From: Mesorhizobium sp. 65-26
GTDB lineage: Bacteria > Pseudomonadota > Alphaproteobacteria > Rhizobiales > Rhizobiaceae
Length of the DNA: 64,000 nucleotides
Assembly: GCA_001899205.1 (NCBI GenBank)
Contig: MKVL01000017.1
Span: 39,227-103,226, forward strand
Direction of reading: 5' to 3'
The notes under the pieces were generated by a model, which was not told where the DNA came from, made no database searches, and worked only from the letters and a program-made list of their open reading frames with translations. Below are positions 1-9,914 of this stretch, one piece after another; within the stretch, counting starts at the first letter, position 1; each line of letters begins with the position of its first letter. The position numbers were made by a program, and so were the translations under genes.

Positions 1-709
1 ACTTGCTGGCGGTGATCGTTCCCCTGGGAGTGGCGATCCGCACCTTGCCGCCGGTCGACGTGATGCCGGTCGACGATGTGCGTTCGAAAAGCTGCGCCCC
101 TGCCTGCGTCGCTACCCTGGCTGTACCGATCACCAGCTTCAGCGGATGTATATGGCCGGTGCCGGTGTCGCGGGTGCCGCCGAAATAGGCCGTCGAGCCG
201 AGCCGCTCCGCCGCCTCCTTCGCGTCCATGAAGGTGAGGTGCGGATAGTTGAAACGCGTCGCCATGACCTCGGCATGCGCCTTGTAGTCGTCGACGTAAC
301 GGGGCTTGTGCGCAACAGACAACTGGCCCGGCACATAGTCGATTTCGATTGCATTGGCGGCGGCGAAGTCGAGAAGATGGCTCTTGGCTTCCTCGGCGAG
401 ATCGAACAGGGCCTTGGCGCGGGAAAAGCCGTACTCGCTCTCCAGTTCCTCGGCCCATGCGCGCTGCCCGGTACCCATCTGGCCGCCATTGCGGCCGGAG
501 GCCCCGTCGCCGAAGCGATGCGCCTCGATCAGCACCACGTTCGTCCCGGCCTTGGCCAGATGCGCGGCCGCCGAAAGCCCCGTGAAGCCGCCGCCGACAA
601 TGGCGACGTCGCAGGAAATATCGCCGTCCAGCGCCGGATACTCAGGACGCGGACCGGCCGTATCCTCATACCAGGAGCGGCCGGGAGAGATGGGGGATTG
701 GTAATTCAT
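1..709 (-). CDS. puuB: Gamma-glutamylputrescine oxidase-like FAD oxidoreductase (3' end outside window)
   Basis: Reading leftwards from ATG at 709 there is no stop down to base 1, so the gene continues outside the window; about 236 residues are visible. Near residue 36 the protein has a Rossmann dinucleotide-binding glycine cluster (VAIVGGGFTGLSAA), followed by GASGRNGGQ, the arrangement of the DAO family of FAD-dependent amine and amino-acid oxidases. In this family PuuB/OrdL oxidises gamma-glutamylputrescine to an aldehyde. The adjacent upstream gene on the same strand is a PuuA-type gamma-glutamylpolyamine synthetase, which supports the specific call over other DAO members. The 123-bp gap between them holds a hairpin repeat, so co-transcription is likely but not shown. 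Substrate is inferred from context. Confidence 0.8.
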   Translation of the reverse strand, partial: MNYQSPISPGRSWYEDTAGPRPEYPALDGDISCDVAIVGGGFTGLSAAAHLAKAGTNVVLIEAHRFGDGASGRNGGQMGTGQRAWAEELESEYGFSRAKALFDLAEEAKSHLLDFAAANAIEIDYVPGQLSVAHKPRYVDDYKAHAEVMATRFNYPHLTFMDAKEAAERLGSTAYFGGTRDTGTGHIHPLKLVIGTARVATQAGAQLFERTSSTGITSTGGKVRIATPRGTITASK

Positions 710-743
710 GGGGTGCCAGGAAGAGTTTAGCGGACAGACAGTA

Positions 744-830
744 GCGAATGGTGAGTGGCGAATAGCGACTATGGCAAAAAGGGACGATGGAGCGACGCTC
801 CCTGCTCTCTATTCGCTACTCGCTATTCCC
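744..830. repeat. Intergenic imperfect palindrome
   Basis: The arm at 744-765 (GCGAATGGTGAGTGGCGAAT and on) pairs with 809-830 apart from a few G-T positions, giving a 22-bp stem. Each arm is itself a degenerate tandem of GCGAATAG/GCGAGTAG units. It lies between puuA and puuB and could act as an RNA processing or attenuation hairpin, or be a small dispersed repeat. Confidence 0.5.
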
Positions 831-832
831 CC

Positions 833-2269
833 TCACACGTTGAGCAGCAGATACTCCCGCTCCCACGGGCTGATCACTTCCATGAAGGTCTCGAACTCCG
901 CGCGCTTGATCGCCGCGTAGGTGGCGGCGAAGGATTTACCCAGGATCGCGCCCAGTTCCTCATCGGCCTCGAACAGGTCGACGGCCTCCAGCAAGCTGCG
1001 CGGCAGGTCGATCTCGTCCTCGTTGGCGGTGGTCAGCACCGGCGGTTCAGCCTTGATCTTGTTGGTGATGCCGATCAATCCGCATGCGAGCGAGGCCGCG
1101 AGAGCGAGATAGGGATTGGCGTCGGAGGAGGGGATGCGGTTCTCGACGCGCCGGGCCGCCGGATCCGAGCGAGGCACGCGGAAGGCCGTGGTTCGGTTGT
1201 CGTAGCCCCACTTGTTGTTGACCGGCGCCGAGGCCGCCTGAGTCAGGCGCCGGTAAGAGTTCACATAGGGCGCGAACATCACCAGCGCGTTCGGCACATG
1301 CTTCTGCATGCCGCCGATGAAATGGAAGAAGTCGTCCGTTTCCGAGCCGTCCTCCGCCGAGAAGACGTTCCTGCCGGTCTTCTTGTCGATGACCGACTGG
1401 TGGATGTGCATGGCCGAGCCGGGCTGGCCCTGGATCGGCTTGGCCATGAAGGTGGCGTAGATCTCGTGCTTCAGCGCGGCCTCGCGGATCGTGCGCTTGA
1501 ACATGAACACCTGGTCGGCGAGCTCGATCGGGTCGCCGTGGCGCAGGTTGATCTCGAGCTGGCCGGCGCCCTCTTCGTGGATCAGCGTGTCGATCTCCAG
1601 GCCCTGGCGCTCGGAGAAATGGTAGATGTCGTCGATCAGCTCGTCGAACTCGTTGACGCCGGCGATCGAGTAGCCGGCGCCGCCGCCGATCGGCCGGCCC
1701 GAGCGGCCGACGGGAGGGGTCAGCGGATAGTCGGGATCGGGATTCTTGCGCACCAGATAGAACTCGATCTCGGGCGCCACGACGGGCTTCAGGCCGCGTT
1801 TGTCGTAGGCGGCAAGCACGCGTTTCAGCACGTTGCGGGGGGTGAACTCGACCGAGCGGCCATCCTGGTGGACAAGATCGCAGATGACTGCCGCCGTCGG
1901 GTCCTCCTCCCACGGCACGACGGTCAGCGTCGAAAGGTCCGGCATCAGCTTGAGGTCGCCATCGTCCTCCGGATAATGGAAGCCATTGCCGTCCTCCGGA
2001 TAGCCGCCGGAAATCGTCGTCATGAACACCGCCGAAGGCAGTGCCAGCGAGGTGTTCGAGGTGAATTTCTTCGACGGCATCATCTTGCCGCGCGCCACGC
2101 CGGCCTGGTCAGGCGTTATGCATTCGATGTCCTCGATGCTGCGCCATTCAAGCCAGTCGCTGGCTTCCTTCCAGTTTTTGACACCGCGTTGGTTCTTGAC
2201 GTAGGCAGGCGTGCGGGTGCGTCCTCCGCGGCTCGACGGACGGACTTCCTTTTTTGCAGGCGGCATCAT
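833..2269 (-). CDS. puuA: Gamma-glutamylputrescine synthetase (glutamine synthetase family)
   Basis: 478 residues, the size of PuuA/GlnA-like enzymes. It ligates glutamate to putrescine using ATP, the first step of the gamma-glutamylated putrescine pathway in the cytoplasm. Glutamine synthetase signatures are visible in order: an EIEFYL metal-binding segment (about residue 168), the HEEGAGQLEIN region (about 235), GSAMHIHQS for ATP binding (about 295), and NRTTAFRVP plus RVENRIPSSDANPYL for glutamate binding (about 365-390). The N-terminus differs from housekeeping GlnA, and there is no conserved adenylylation tyrosine loop of the GlnA type. Two consecutive ATGs (2269 and 2266) are possible starts. 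The puuB-like oxidase lies downstream and the putrescine importer potFGHI is about 8 kb away. Confidence 0.85.
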   Translation of the reverse strand: MMPPAKKEVRPSSRGGRTRTPAYVKNQRGVKNWKEASDWLEWRSIEDIECITPDQAGVARGKMMPSKKFTSNTSLALPSAVFMTTISGGYPEDGNGFHYPEDDGDLKLMPDLSTLTVVPWEEDPTAAVICDLVHQDGRSVEFTPRNVLKRVLAAYDKRGLKPVVAPEIEFYLVRKNPDPDYPLTPPVGRSGRPIGGGAGYSIAGVNEFDELIDDIYHFSERQGLEIDTLIHEEGAGQLEINLRHGDPIELADQVFMFKRTIREAALKHEIYATFMAKPIQGQPGSAMHIHQSVIDKKTGRNVFSAEDGSETDDFFHFIGGMQKHVPNALVMFAPYVNSYRRLTQAASAPVNNKWGYDNRTTAFRVPRSDPAARRVENRIPSSDANPYLALAASLACGLIGITNKIKAEPPVLTTANEDEIDLPRSLLEAVDLFEADEELGAILGKSFAATYAAIKRAEFETFMEVISPWEREYLLLNV

Positions 2270-2470
2270 TCACCAGATTGGGTTGCGGATACCCGAGTAT
2301 AGCCGTGCCTCACGACGGAAGGGAAGGGGAGCCCTTTCTGCCTTCCGTTTGCCGGGCACGGCTCGTGCACCGAGAAAAACGATACTGGCGACAAACCTCG
2401 GTGGCGTCTACATAGGGCCGGCCCGCGCGGCGCCTGGATGCGTCGCCCTGCAAAAGAGCGAGAGTGCCGC

Positions 2471-3178
2471 ATGCCGTCCAAGCTGGTCACGACCATCGGG
2501 TTCGACGCCGATGACACGCTGTGGCAGAACGAGCTCTTCTTCCGCAGCACCGAAAAGCAGTTCGTCGCGATGCTCGCCGATCACGGCGACGAGGCGAAGA
2601 TATCGGCGCGGCTGCTGGAAGCCGAGAAGCGCAACCTCGCAACCTACGGATTCGGCATCAAGGGCTTTACGTTGTCGATGATCGAGACGGCGATAGAGGT
2701 CACGGAGGGGCGTGTGCCCGCCACGGTCATATCGCGGATCCTGGAAGCCGGCCGCGAGATGCTCGCGCATCCGATCGAGGTGCTGCCGCATGCGCGCGAG
2801 ACGATCGAGCGTCTCGCCGGCTCCTATCGCCTGGTCTTGATCACCAAGGGCGATCTGTTCGACCAGGAGCGCAAGCTGGCGCAATCGGGGTTGGGGGATT
2901 TCTTCCAAGCCGTGGAGATCGTCAGCGACAAGAGTGCGCACACCTACGCGCGCCTGTTCGACCGTCATGGCGATGGCGCCGAGCGGAGCATGATGGTCGG
3001 CAATTCGCTCAAGTCCGACGTGGTGCCGGCGATCGAGGCCGGCAGTTGGGGCATCTATGTGCCGCACGAATTGACCTGGGTGCTCGAACATGTCGAGGCC
3101 CCGCGCGAGGCGGCCCGCTTCCGGCAGATCGCCGACCTCGGGCAACTGCCCGGATTGATCGACAGCATAGCGGGCTGA
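2471..3178 (+). CDS. HAD-superfamily hydrolase
   Basis: 235 residues from ATG 2471; an upstream in-frame ATG at 2438 would add 11 poorly conserved residues. Haloacid dehalogenase motifs are present: motif I FDADDTLW near residue 9 (nucleophile and acid/base Asp; the common first D-x-D is D-A-D), motif II LITKGD near 126, a motif III lysine near 160, and motif IV VGNSLKSD near 180. The helical insertion after motif I places it with C1-cap phosphatases of the phosphoglycolate phosphatase type. The substrate cannot be told from the sequence. It is divergent from puuA across a 200-bp gap and no operon partner is evident. Confidence 0.75.
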   Translation: MPSKLVTTIGFDADDTLWQNELFFRSTEKQFVAMLADHGDEAKISARLLEAEKRNLATYGFGIKGFTLSMIETAIEVTEGRVPATVISRILEAGREMLAHPIEVLPHARETIERLAGSYRLVLITKGDLFDQERKLAQSGLGDFFQAVEIVSDKSAHTYARLFDRHGDGAERSMMVGNSLKSDVVPAIEAGSWGIYVPHELTWVLEHVEAPREAARFRQIADLGQLPGLIDSIAG

Positions 3179-3304
3179 GGCGGTCAGCATCTCGCGCTCG
3201 GGCTTCTTCGCTGGGCGCCGCAAAAATACGGTTAAATCAAACGGATAGCATTTGGCAGTCAGGTGATTTCATCTGGCGCAGTGCAAATGCGATCGGCGCT
3301 TGGC

Positions 3305-3766
3305 TCAGTTGCCGCCGCGCCGCACCAGGCGATCGATGACCGGCTGCAGCCGTTCCGTGGTGATCGGCTTCGCCACCACGGCGTCGACCACACTCGACAA
3401 GGACAGGCTCTCGGGCGTGCCGTTCCTGGTGGAAAGCAGGATGACGGGAGGCTGTGACTGGCCCGAGGTGCGCCGCAGCGCGGCGATATCGGATATCAGG
3501 CCGTCGCAGTCCTTGTTGTCGGCGCCGCCATCCAGGACGATGGCGCCGGGGACGAGTGTGGCAAGCGTTCTTGCCGCCACGTCTGGCGATTCTGAAACGG
3601 GCCTGAGGCCGGAACGTTCGACGATCTTGGAAACCACCACCCTGTTGATCGGCGATGTCCCCACCACCAGCACGAGTGAAGGGTCCCGCAACGTTTCGTC
3701 ACGGGAAGCGCGGCCCACCACATTCAGATGTCTTGCGATCCCAGTCCCACGGTTCACAAGGCACAC
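3305..3766 (-). CDS. CheY-like receiver-domain protein, degenerate acidic pocket
   Basis: 153 residues from a GTG at 3766. The fold pattern of a receiver domain is visible: beta-1 LVLVVGTSPINRVVV, a phosphoacceptor-like Asp in AIVLDGG, the T/S position in VILLSTRNG and the conserved Lys in VVAKPIT near the C-terminus. The two acidic residues normally found after beta-1 are replaced by Gly-Thr-Ser, so magnesium-dependent phosphorylation is doubtful. There is no output domain. It may be a phosphorylation-independent receiver or an adaptor; the partner is unknown. Start choice is uncertain because a second GTG follows nine bases later and no strong ribosome site is seen. Confidence 0.6.
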   Translation of the reverse strand: MCLVNRGTGIARHLNVVGRASRDETLRDPSLVLVVGTSPINRVVVSKIVERSGLRPVSESPDVAARTLATLVPGAIVLDGGADNKDCDGLISDIAALRRTSGQSQPPVILLSTRNGTPESLSLSSVVDAVVAKPITTERLQPVIDRLVRRGGN

Positions 3767-3943
3767 AAGTCGACCAAGGTGCTCGCCCCCATTTCAATGC
3801 AGAGTTGAAATCGGTCGACTATTGGCGTGAGATCACGACGCATGTCAAGTTGAAAGGGGCGGCCCCCAGTTTATCGAGGAAATAACCGGATTTGCCGCCA
3901 ACTCTGTACTGATCTGTCCAGAAAACCGCTGTCGAATGACGAA

Positions 3944-3974
3944 GATCACCCGCGCGGAGGTCGCGCGGGTGATC
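3944..3974. terminator. 13-bp perfect hairpin, possible terminator
   Basis: GATCACCCGCGCG (3944-3956) pairs perfectly with CGCGCGGGTGATC (3962-3974) around a 5-base loop. It lies just beyond the stop of the 79-residue minus-strand gene at 3995. It lacks a clear T-run on either side, so it may instead protect the 3' end of the aceA transcript. Confidence 0.5.
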
Positions 3975-3994
3975 TGTCGATATGCATGGATCGA

Positions 3995-4234
3995 TCAGCC
4001 GTGACTCTGGGTCACGATCACCGGGATGAGCAGATCTCCCCAGTTGCCGTCGCCGCCGTGATGGCGTGCCGAGCGCACCAGTTCCACCGAGACGCCGGCC
4101 TCGACGGCCTTCATGACCGACTGGTTGAGCCTGTGCAGGTCATTGGCCAGCATGCGGATGGTCGCCTGCTGGTCGACGCTCATGGCGGAGGACTGCTCTT
4201 CCGCCCGTTCCTTGACGCGACTGATCGAAGCCAT
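3995..4234 (-). CDS. Conserved small hypothetical protein downstream of aceA
   Basis: 79 residues from ATG 4234, preceded by an AGGAGAAG ribosome site. The sequence is hydrophilic, has no signal or membrane segment, and is mostly helical in appearance (MASISRVKERAEEQS..., then LANDLHRLNQSVMKAVEAG). It follows aceA on the same strand with a 154-bp gap and is probably co-transcribed or at least co-inherited with it. I do not recognise a domain. The good ribosome site and strong third-position GC argue that it is real; a role in glyoxylate metabolism is only guilt by position. Confidence 0.6.
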   Translation of the reverse strand: MASISRVKERAEEQSSAMSVDQQATIRMLANDLHRLNQSVMKAVEAGVSVELVRSARHHGGDGNWGDLLIPVIVTQSHG

Positions 4235-4388
4235 TGGTCTTCTCCTTGTTCATCCCGCTTTGCGGGTGTTCCTCTCTGGAGCATCCGGCGGCCCGTGGGT
4301 CAGCCCGGCGTCGCGCGGATGCGGTAAAATCAAGCGGATGCGGGATGTCTCATCTCTCCCTGATGCATCCAGTTCCGGTACCGGCGGC

Positions 4389-5678
<1,290 letters not shown>

Positions 5679-5846
5679 CGGTTACTCCGGATCATTCTGG
5701 CGTTGAACGCGAATGGCACCTTGCAGGGAGGTCTGGGGCCAATCGGATGTGACATGATTTACATTGCGGCGCGAAAAGCGCGAGAATATTCGGGAGAAGG
5801 TCGCCAAAAATAGAGAAAACCTGTGTTGTGTTTGACCGGTTGCTTC

Positions 5847-5916
5847 TGTAAATTTGTCAAAATTGTAAACTCCTCAAATTCACCGCTTGGCCCGATCATG
5901 TGTAAATTCCTGTCAA
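5847..5916. promoter_or_regulatory. Repeated TGTAAATT-TGTCAA operator-like sites between aceA and its regulator
   Basis: TGTAAATTTGTCAA occurs at 5847-5860, a TGTAAA half site at 5864-5869, and TGTAAATTCC-TGTCAA at 5901-5916. The last copy runs into the AAGGAG ribosome site of the regulator gene at 5915-5920. The AT-rich repeats stand out from the GC-rich surroundings. I infer binding by the divergently encoded regulator, with autoregulation through the 5901 copy. Confidence 0.5.
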
Positions 5917-5926
5917 GGAGAGCGAT

Positions 5927-7381
5927 GTGACCGACCGGAAGATTTTCGCCGGGCCGCGCATCAGGCGTCTGCGCAATGCTAGGGGGCTGACCCAGACGGC
6001 AATGGCGGAAGAGCTTGGCATCTCGCCGTCCTATCTCAACCTGATCGAGCGCAACCAGCGCCCGCTCACCGTCCAGCTCATCCTCAAGTTGGCTTCCGTC
6101 TACAAGATCGAGCCCGACGAACTGCAAGCCGAGGCCAGGGGGTCGATATCGGCGCTCAAGGAAATGTTTGCCGATCCGCTGCTGATCGGCGAGTTGCCGG
6201 GCGATCAGGAGCTGATCGAGATCGCCGAAGCGGCTCCCAATGCGGCGGCGGCCATGATCAAGCTGTTTCGCGCCTATCGCGAACAGGCCGAGCGGCTGTC
6301 CGACCTGAGCGAGCTGCTGGCGCGAGAGGGCAGGGTCACGGCGCTTTCCGGCGCCCGCCTGCCGATCGACGAGGTGCACGAGATTTTCGAGCGGCGGCCC
6401 AACCATTTTACCGCGCTGGAGGAGGAGGCCGAAGCCTTCACCTCGGTGCTCAATCCCGGCGACGACCTGCTGGGTGCCTTGAAAGCGTGGCTGAGGCGCG
6501 AGCATGGCATCGTCGTCAAGGTGCTTCCGGTTGCCACCATGCCCAACTGGCGGCGCCGTTACGACCGGCATTCGCAACGCCTGTTCCTGTCGGAACGGCT
6601 GTCGCCGTTCGACCAGTTGCGCGAAGTGGCGATGGAGGCCTGCCTCGTGCGCATGACGGTTGCCGTGGCCGGCGAGATCCAGGCGCTGAAGCTGACGACC
6701 GACGAGGCCCGCCGCCTTGCCCGCTTCGAGCTCGGACGCTACGCGGCGCACGCACTGATGATGCCTTATCAGGCCTTTCAGGCGGCGGCCGTTCGCGCCC
6801 GCTACGACATCGACGTGCTGCGCTCCCGCTTTGGCGTTTCCTTCGAGCAGGCGGCGAACAGGCTTACCATGCTGCAGCGTTCCGGCGCGGCCGGCGTCCC
6901 GTTCTTCATGCTCGAGGTGGACAACGCCGGCAACCGTTTCCGCAGGGCCGGCAGCCAGGGCTTTCCGCACAGCCGCTTCGGCGGCGGCTGTCCGAAACTT
7001 CCAGTGCATGCCGCTTTTGCCCAGCCCGGACAGATACTGGTCGAGGCGGTGGAAATGCCTGACGGGGCCGAGTTCCTGTGCATCGCCCGCACGCTGGAGG
7101 GTCCGCAGGGCGCGTTCTCGGAAAGGCCGCGCCGCACGGCGCTGCTTCTGGGCTGCGATATCGGTTTCCGCGAAGAGATCGTCTATGGCGCGGCGCTCCC
7201 GGGGGCGCCGGCCGCCAGCGGCGGCAAATCCGGGCAGGGCGCCGTGGTGGCCACGCCCGTCGGGCCGGCATGCCGCCTCTGCGAACGCATTGGCTGCCTG
7301 GCGCGGGCGGAGCCGCCGGTCACGCGTCCGCTCGGCCTCGACGAAATGGTCACGGGTCTCAGCGCTTTCGATTTTCAGTGA
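5927..7381 (+). CDS. XRE-family short-chain fatty acyl regulator (ScfR/RamB type)
   Basis: 484 residues starting at GTG 5927; an ATG two bases upstream runs directly into a stop, and AAGGAG at 5915-5920 is well placed for the GTG. Residues 8-65 form a Cro/CI helix-turn-helix (RIRRLRNARGLTQTAMAEELG then SPSYLNLIERNQRP). The rest is the long ImmA/IrrE-related and DUF2083 effector region, ending in a cysteine-containing segment (CRLCERIGCLAR). Family members such as RamB and PrpR-like proteins control acetate, propionate and glyoxylate genes by sensing acyl-CoA. Divergence from aceA supports that target. Activator versus repressor mode cannot be read from sequence. Confidence 0.85.
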   Translation: MTDRKIFAGPRIRRLRNARGLTQTAMAEELGISPSYLNLIERNQRPLTVQLILKLASVYKIEPDELQAEARGSISALKEMFADPLLIGELPGDQELIEIAEAAPNAAAAMIKLFRAYREQAERLSDLSELLAREGRVTALSGARLPIDEVHEIFERRPNHFTALEEEAEAFTSVLNPGDDLLGALKAWLRREHGIVVKVLPVATMPNWRRRYDRHSQRLFLSERLSPFDQLREVAMEACLVRMTVAVAGEIQALKLTTDEARRLARFELGRYAAHALMMPYQAFQAAAVRARYDIDVLRSRFGVSFEQAANRLTMLQRSGAAGVPFFMLEVDNAGNRFRRAGSQGFPHSRFGGGCPKLPVHAAFAQPGQILVEAVEMPDGAEFLCIARTLEGPQGAFSERPRRTALLLGCDIGFREEIVYGAALPGAPAASGGKSGQGAVVATPVGPACRLCERIGCLARAEPPVTRPLGLDEMVTGLSAFDFQ

Positions 7382-7527
7382 CGCTGGCATCACCGATGCG
7401 GCAGCAAGATCATCCGGGCCGGCGGCAAGTGCCGCACATCGGCTACGCCCTGAAGTGTCGATCGAAACATTGATTCACCGCTGATGGCGGGATATCAAAA
7501 AGAAGTAACGCAAGCTGGGGGGCGGCG

Positions 7528-8430
7528 ATGAGCAAAACGGTTTTCTGGCTTGGGCTGGCGCTTGCCCTCTCCACTTCATCTGCTGTCGCTGAGAAATCGT
7601 CGGATTTCTTCAAGGACTACGCACAGTACAATGATGCCGGCAAGGCGTTCCTGGACAAGATCGATCCGAAGACCGGCGTGGTGGATCTCGCCGAGGGCGT
7701 CCATCTGGATCTTAAGGGCAAGTTCTATTTCCTCGACAAGAAGGACAGCGCCGCGGTGCTGACCGAAGCCTGGGGCAATCCGCCGGACGCTAGCGCCGAC
7801 GCGGTCGGCATGATCTTTCCGGTGAATTACGATCCCATCGCCCAGGACAATTGGGGCATAGAACTACGCTGGGAGAAGATCGGCCATGTCGACGACAGCG
7901 ACGCGGCCTCCATCGACTACGACGATCTGCTGCGCAGCATGCAGGCCGATACCTTGTCAAACAACGACCAGCGGACGAAGGACGGTTTTCCGCCCGTCAC
8001 CCTGATTGGCTGGGCCTCGCCGCCGGTCTACGACGCGGTCAACAAGCGCCTGCACTGGGCCAAGGAACTTCAGTTCGGAAACGACGCCGTCCATACGCTC
8101 AACTACGATGTCCGCTTTCTAGGCCGCGAAGGCGTCTTCGTGATGAGCTACATCGCCACGGTGAAGCAACTGCCTGAGATCAAGCAGAGCCTGAACGAGG
8201 TGCTGGATCTGGCGACCTTCAACGCAGGCAAGAAATACGTCGATTTCCAGCCGGGCCTCGACACGGTCGCGGCCGTCGGTGTGGGCGGGCTGATAGCCGG
8301 CAAGCTGGCAGCGAAGGCGGGCCTGCTGGCGGTGGCGCTTGTGGTGCTGAAGAAGTTCGGCGTGATCCTGCTGGTTCCCCTGGCCGGCCTCTGGCGGCTC
8401 ATTCGAGGCAAGAAGGACGCCTCCTCCTAG
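7528..8430 (+). CDS. DUF2167 membrane-anchored protein
   Basis: 300 residues from ATG 7528. An N-terminal signal peptide (hydrophobic residues 5-20, cleavage after AVA near 21) is followed by a soluble periplasmic region of about 220 residues with the DUF2167 pattern: DLAEGVHLDL, FYFLDKKD, GMIFPVNYDPI, and LIGWASPPVYDAVNKRLHWAKEL as separate blocks. Two hydrophobic helices close the protein (about 247-268 and 275-292), and the tail is basic (RGKKDASS). Proteins of this family are found in many proteobacterial envelopes and their function is not established. It is a single gene with no operon partner. Confidence 0.8.
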   Translation: MSKTVFWLGLALALSTSSAVAEKSSDFFKDYAQYNDAGKAFLDKIDPKTGVVDLAEGVHLDLKGKFYFLDKKDSAAVLTEAWGNPPDASADAVGMIFPVNYDPIAQDNWGIELRWEKIGHVDDSDAASIDYDDLLRSMQADTLSNNDQRTKDGFPPVTLIGWASPPVYDAVNKRLHWAKELQFGNDAVHTLNYDVRFLGREGVFVMSYIATVKQLPEIKQSLNEVLDLATFNAGKKYVDFQPGLDTVAAVGVGGLIAGKLAAKAGLLAVALVVLKKFGVILLVPLAGLWRLIRGKKDASS

Positions 8431-8607
8431 GGCAGTTTCCGGTTGGGGCCAGCGTTGCGAAGGTTCCCAATTCGGCAGCCCGCATGTGCGCCAAGTGGAA
8501 CGTGAAACTGGATCACGCCTGTCGATGGCGGATGTATTAGGCGAATACGGCGCGGTTGCGTCGTTCGCCGTATATCGCACCGGCCACGGATCCTCGATAG
8601 TGTCGCC

Positions 8608-9561
8608 ATGACCGACGCCGCTTCATCGCCGATCGCCGTTTCGCCGACTGTCTCGCGGCGCGAGGAGCGCGTCGGCATTCTGCTGGTGTTCCTGTCGGCA
8701 TTGATGTGGAGCTTCGGCGGTACCTTCGCCCGTTTCATCGATGTCGCCGACAGCTGGACGGTCATCTTCTGGCGTTCGGTATGGGCCGCCGCTTTCCTGC
8801 TTTGCTTCATGGCCTGGCGCGATGGCTGGCGCGGCACCGTGGCGCTGTTTCGCGACATGGGGTTGCCGGGCCTCGCGGTCGCCTTCTGCTTTGCCTCGGC
8901 GTCGACCTGTTTCGTCGTTGCCCTCGGCTATACCACCGTCGCCAATATCCTCCTGATGCAGGCCGGTGTGCCCCTGCTGGCGGCGCTGCTCGCCTGGGCG
9001 CTGTTTCGGGAACGTGTATCGATGACGACCTGGTTGGCCATCGCCGCCGTCATCGGGGGCGTCGCCGTCATGGTCTCTGAATCGCTCGGCGGCGCGGTCT
9101 CTCCCATTGGCGACGGACTGGCGCTGCTGATCGCCATCATGTTCTCCGTCGCCACGGTTATCACGCGGCGCTTCGCCCATGTTCGCATGACGCCCGCGAC
9201 CTGCCTTGGGACGATCCTCGCCGCCGCCTTTGCAACGTCGCAGGCCTCGACCTTCGCGGTCTCCGCCCATGACATGGGCTTCCTCTTCGCCTTCGGCGTC
9301 GTCAACCTCGGCCTCGGCCTTGCTTTTTTCGCCACCGGCGCCCGGCTAGTGCCCGCTGCCCTCGCGGCGCTGCTCGGCACCTTCGAGCCGATCCTCGGTC
9401 CGATCTGGGTCTGGCTGGTTCATTCCGAGGTGCCGTCGACGCGCACCATTATCGGGGGCGCGATCGTCATCACCGCGCTGCTGGTCCATCTCGCTCTTGA
9501 ATTCTCGCGCCAGGCGCGTCCCGCAAGGCCCGGCACCACGGGCATGCCGTCGCCGAACTGA
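8608..9561 (+). CDS. EamA-family (DMT) inner-membrane transporter
   Basis: 317 residues with ten predicted membrane helices in two EamA repeats (about residues 25-155 and 165-295). The first repeat starts with LLVFLSALMWSFGGTFAR. The second contains the GxxxP-like segment ALLGTFEPILGPIWVWL typical of the drug/metabolite transporter superfamily. Members export amino acids, purines or other metabolites; the substrate here is unknown. The gene stands alone, ahead of the putrescine importer but separated by 353 bp, so a link to polyamines would be speculation. Confidence 0.85.
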   Translation: MTDAASSPIAVSPTVSRREERVGILLVFLSALMWSFGGTFARFIDVADSWTVIFWRSVWAAAFLLCFMAWRDGWRGTVALFRDMGLPGLAVAFCFASASTCFVVALGYTTVANILLMQAGVPLLAALLAWALFRERVSMTTWLAIAAVIGGVAVMVSESLGGAVSPIGDGLALLIAIMFSVATVITRRFAHVRMTPATCLGTILAAAFATSQASTFAVSAHDMGFLFAFGVVNLGLGLAFFATGARLVPAALAALLGTFEPILGPIWVWLVHSEVPSTRTIIGGAIVITALLVHLALEFSRQARPARPGTTGMPSPN

Positions 9562-9914
9562 CGCGGCTCGATCCAGCCGGTTTTGCCATTGACAACCTCG
9601 TCGCCGCGCGGGCAGGCTGGGATTACGGCAACAACAAGACAGGCGTATCTTGCCAAGCCCCCAAACCGGCCCGATCGAGGCCGGTTCTCGCGACCGCAGA
9701 GCTGGCTCGGTTGCGGCGAAAGCCGCCGACGATGCCGTGACTCAATTTCGCACGGCACACCGCCGCCGCAGGCCCGCCAGCCCGGCTGTAGGGCGCGGTC
9801 GCCTCGGCAATTCATGCTTGTCGGTTTCCGGAAAGCTCAATAGTCTGAACCAGATGGCCAGCCGCGCCTTGCCGTGCAGGGCTGACGAGGGAACACACAT
9901 CAAAGGAGAATAAC
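9562..9914. other. 353-bp intergenic region with one perfect hairpin
   Basis: No convincing gene is seen. AACCGGCC at 9664-9671 pairs with GGCCGGTT at 9679-9686 around a 7-base loop; with no T-run it is at best a weak terminator for the EamA gene. The right part should hold the potF promoter and leader; AAAGGAG just before 9915 is its ribosome site. Open frames here lack ribosome sites and codon bias. Confidence 0.5.

Noticed and set aside
755-2302. A 515-codon plus-strand frame opposite puuA
   Set aside because: Low-complexity Arg/Gly/Asp/Val-rich product; the glutamine synthetase signatures on the minus strand leave no doubt.
5759-7393. A 544-codon minus-strand frame opposite the ScfR-type regulator
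   Set aside because: No ribosome site and shadow composition; it would also erase the aceA promoter region.
9583-9843. Small frames on both strands in the gap before potF
   Set aside because: Neither has a ribosome site or conserved-looking sequence; the minus-strand one overlaps the 3' end of the EamA gene.
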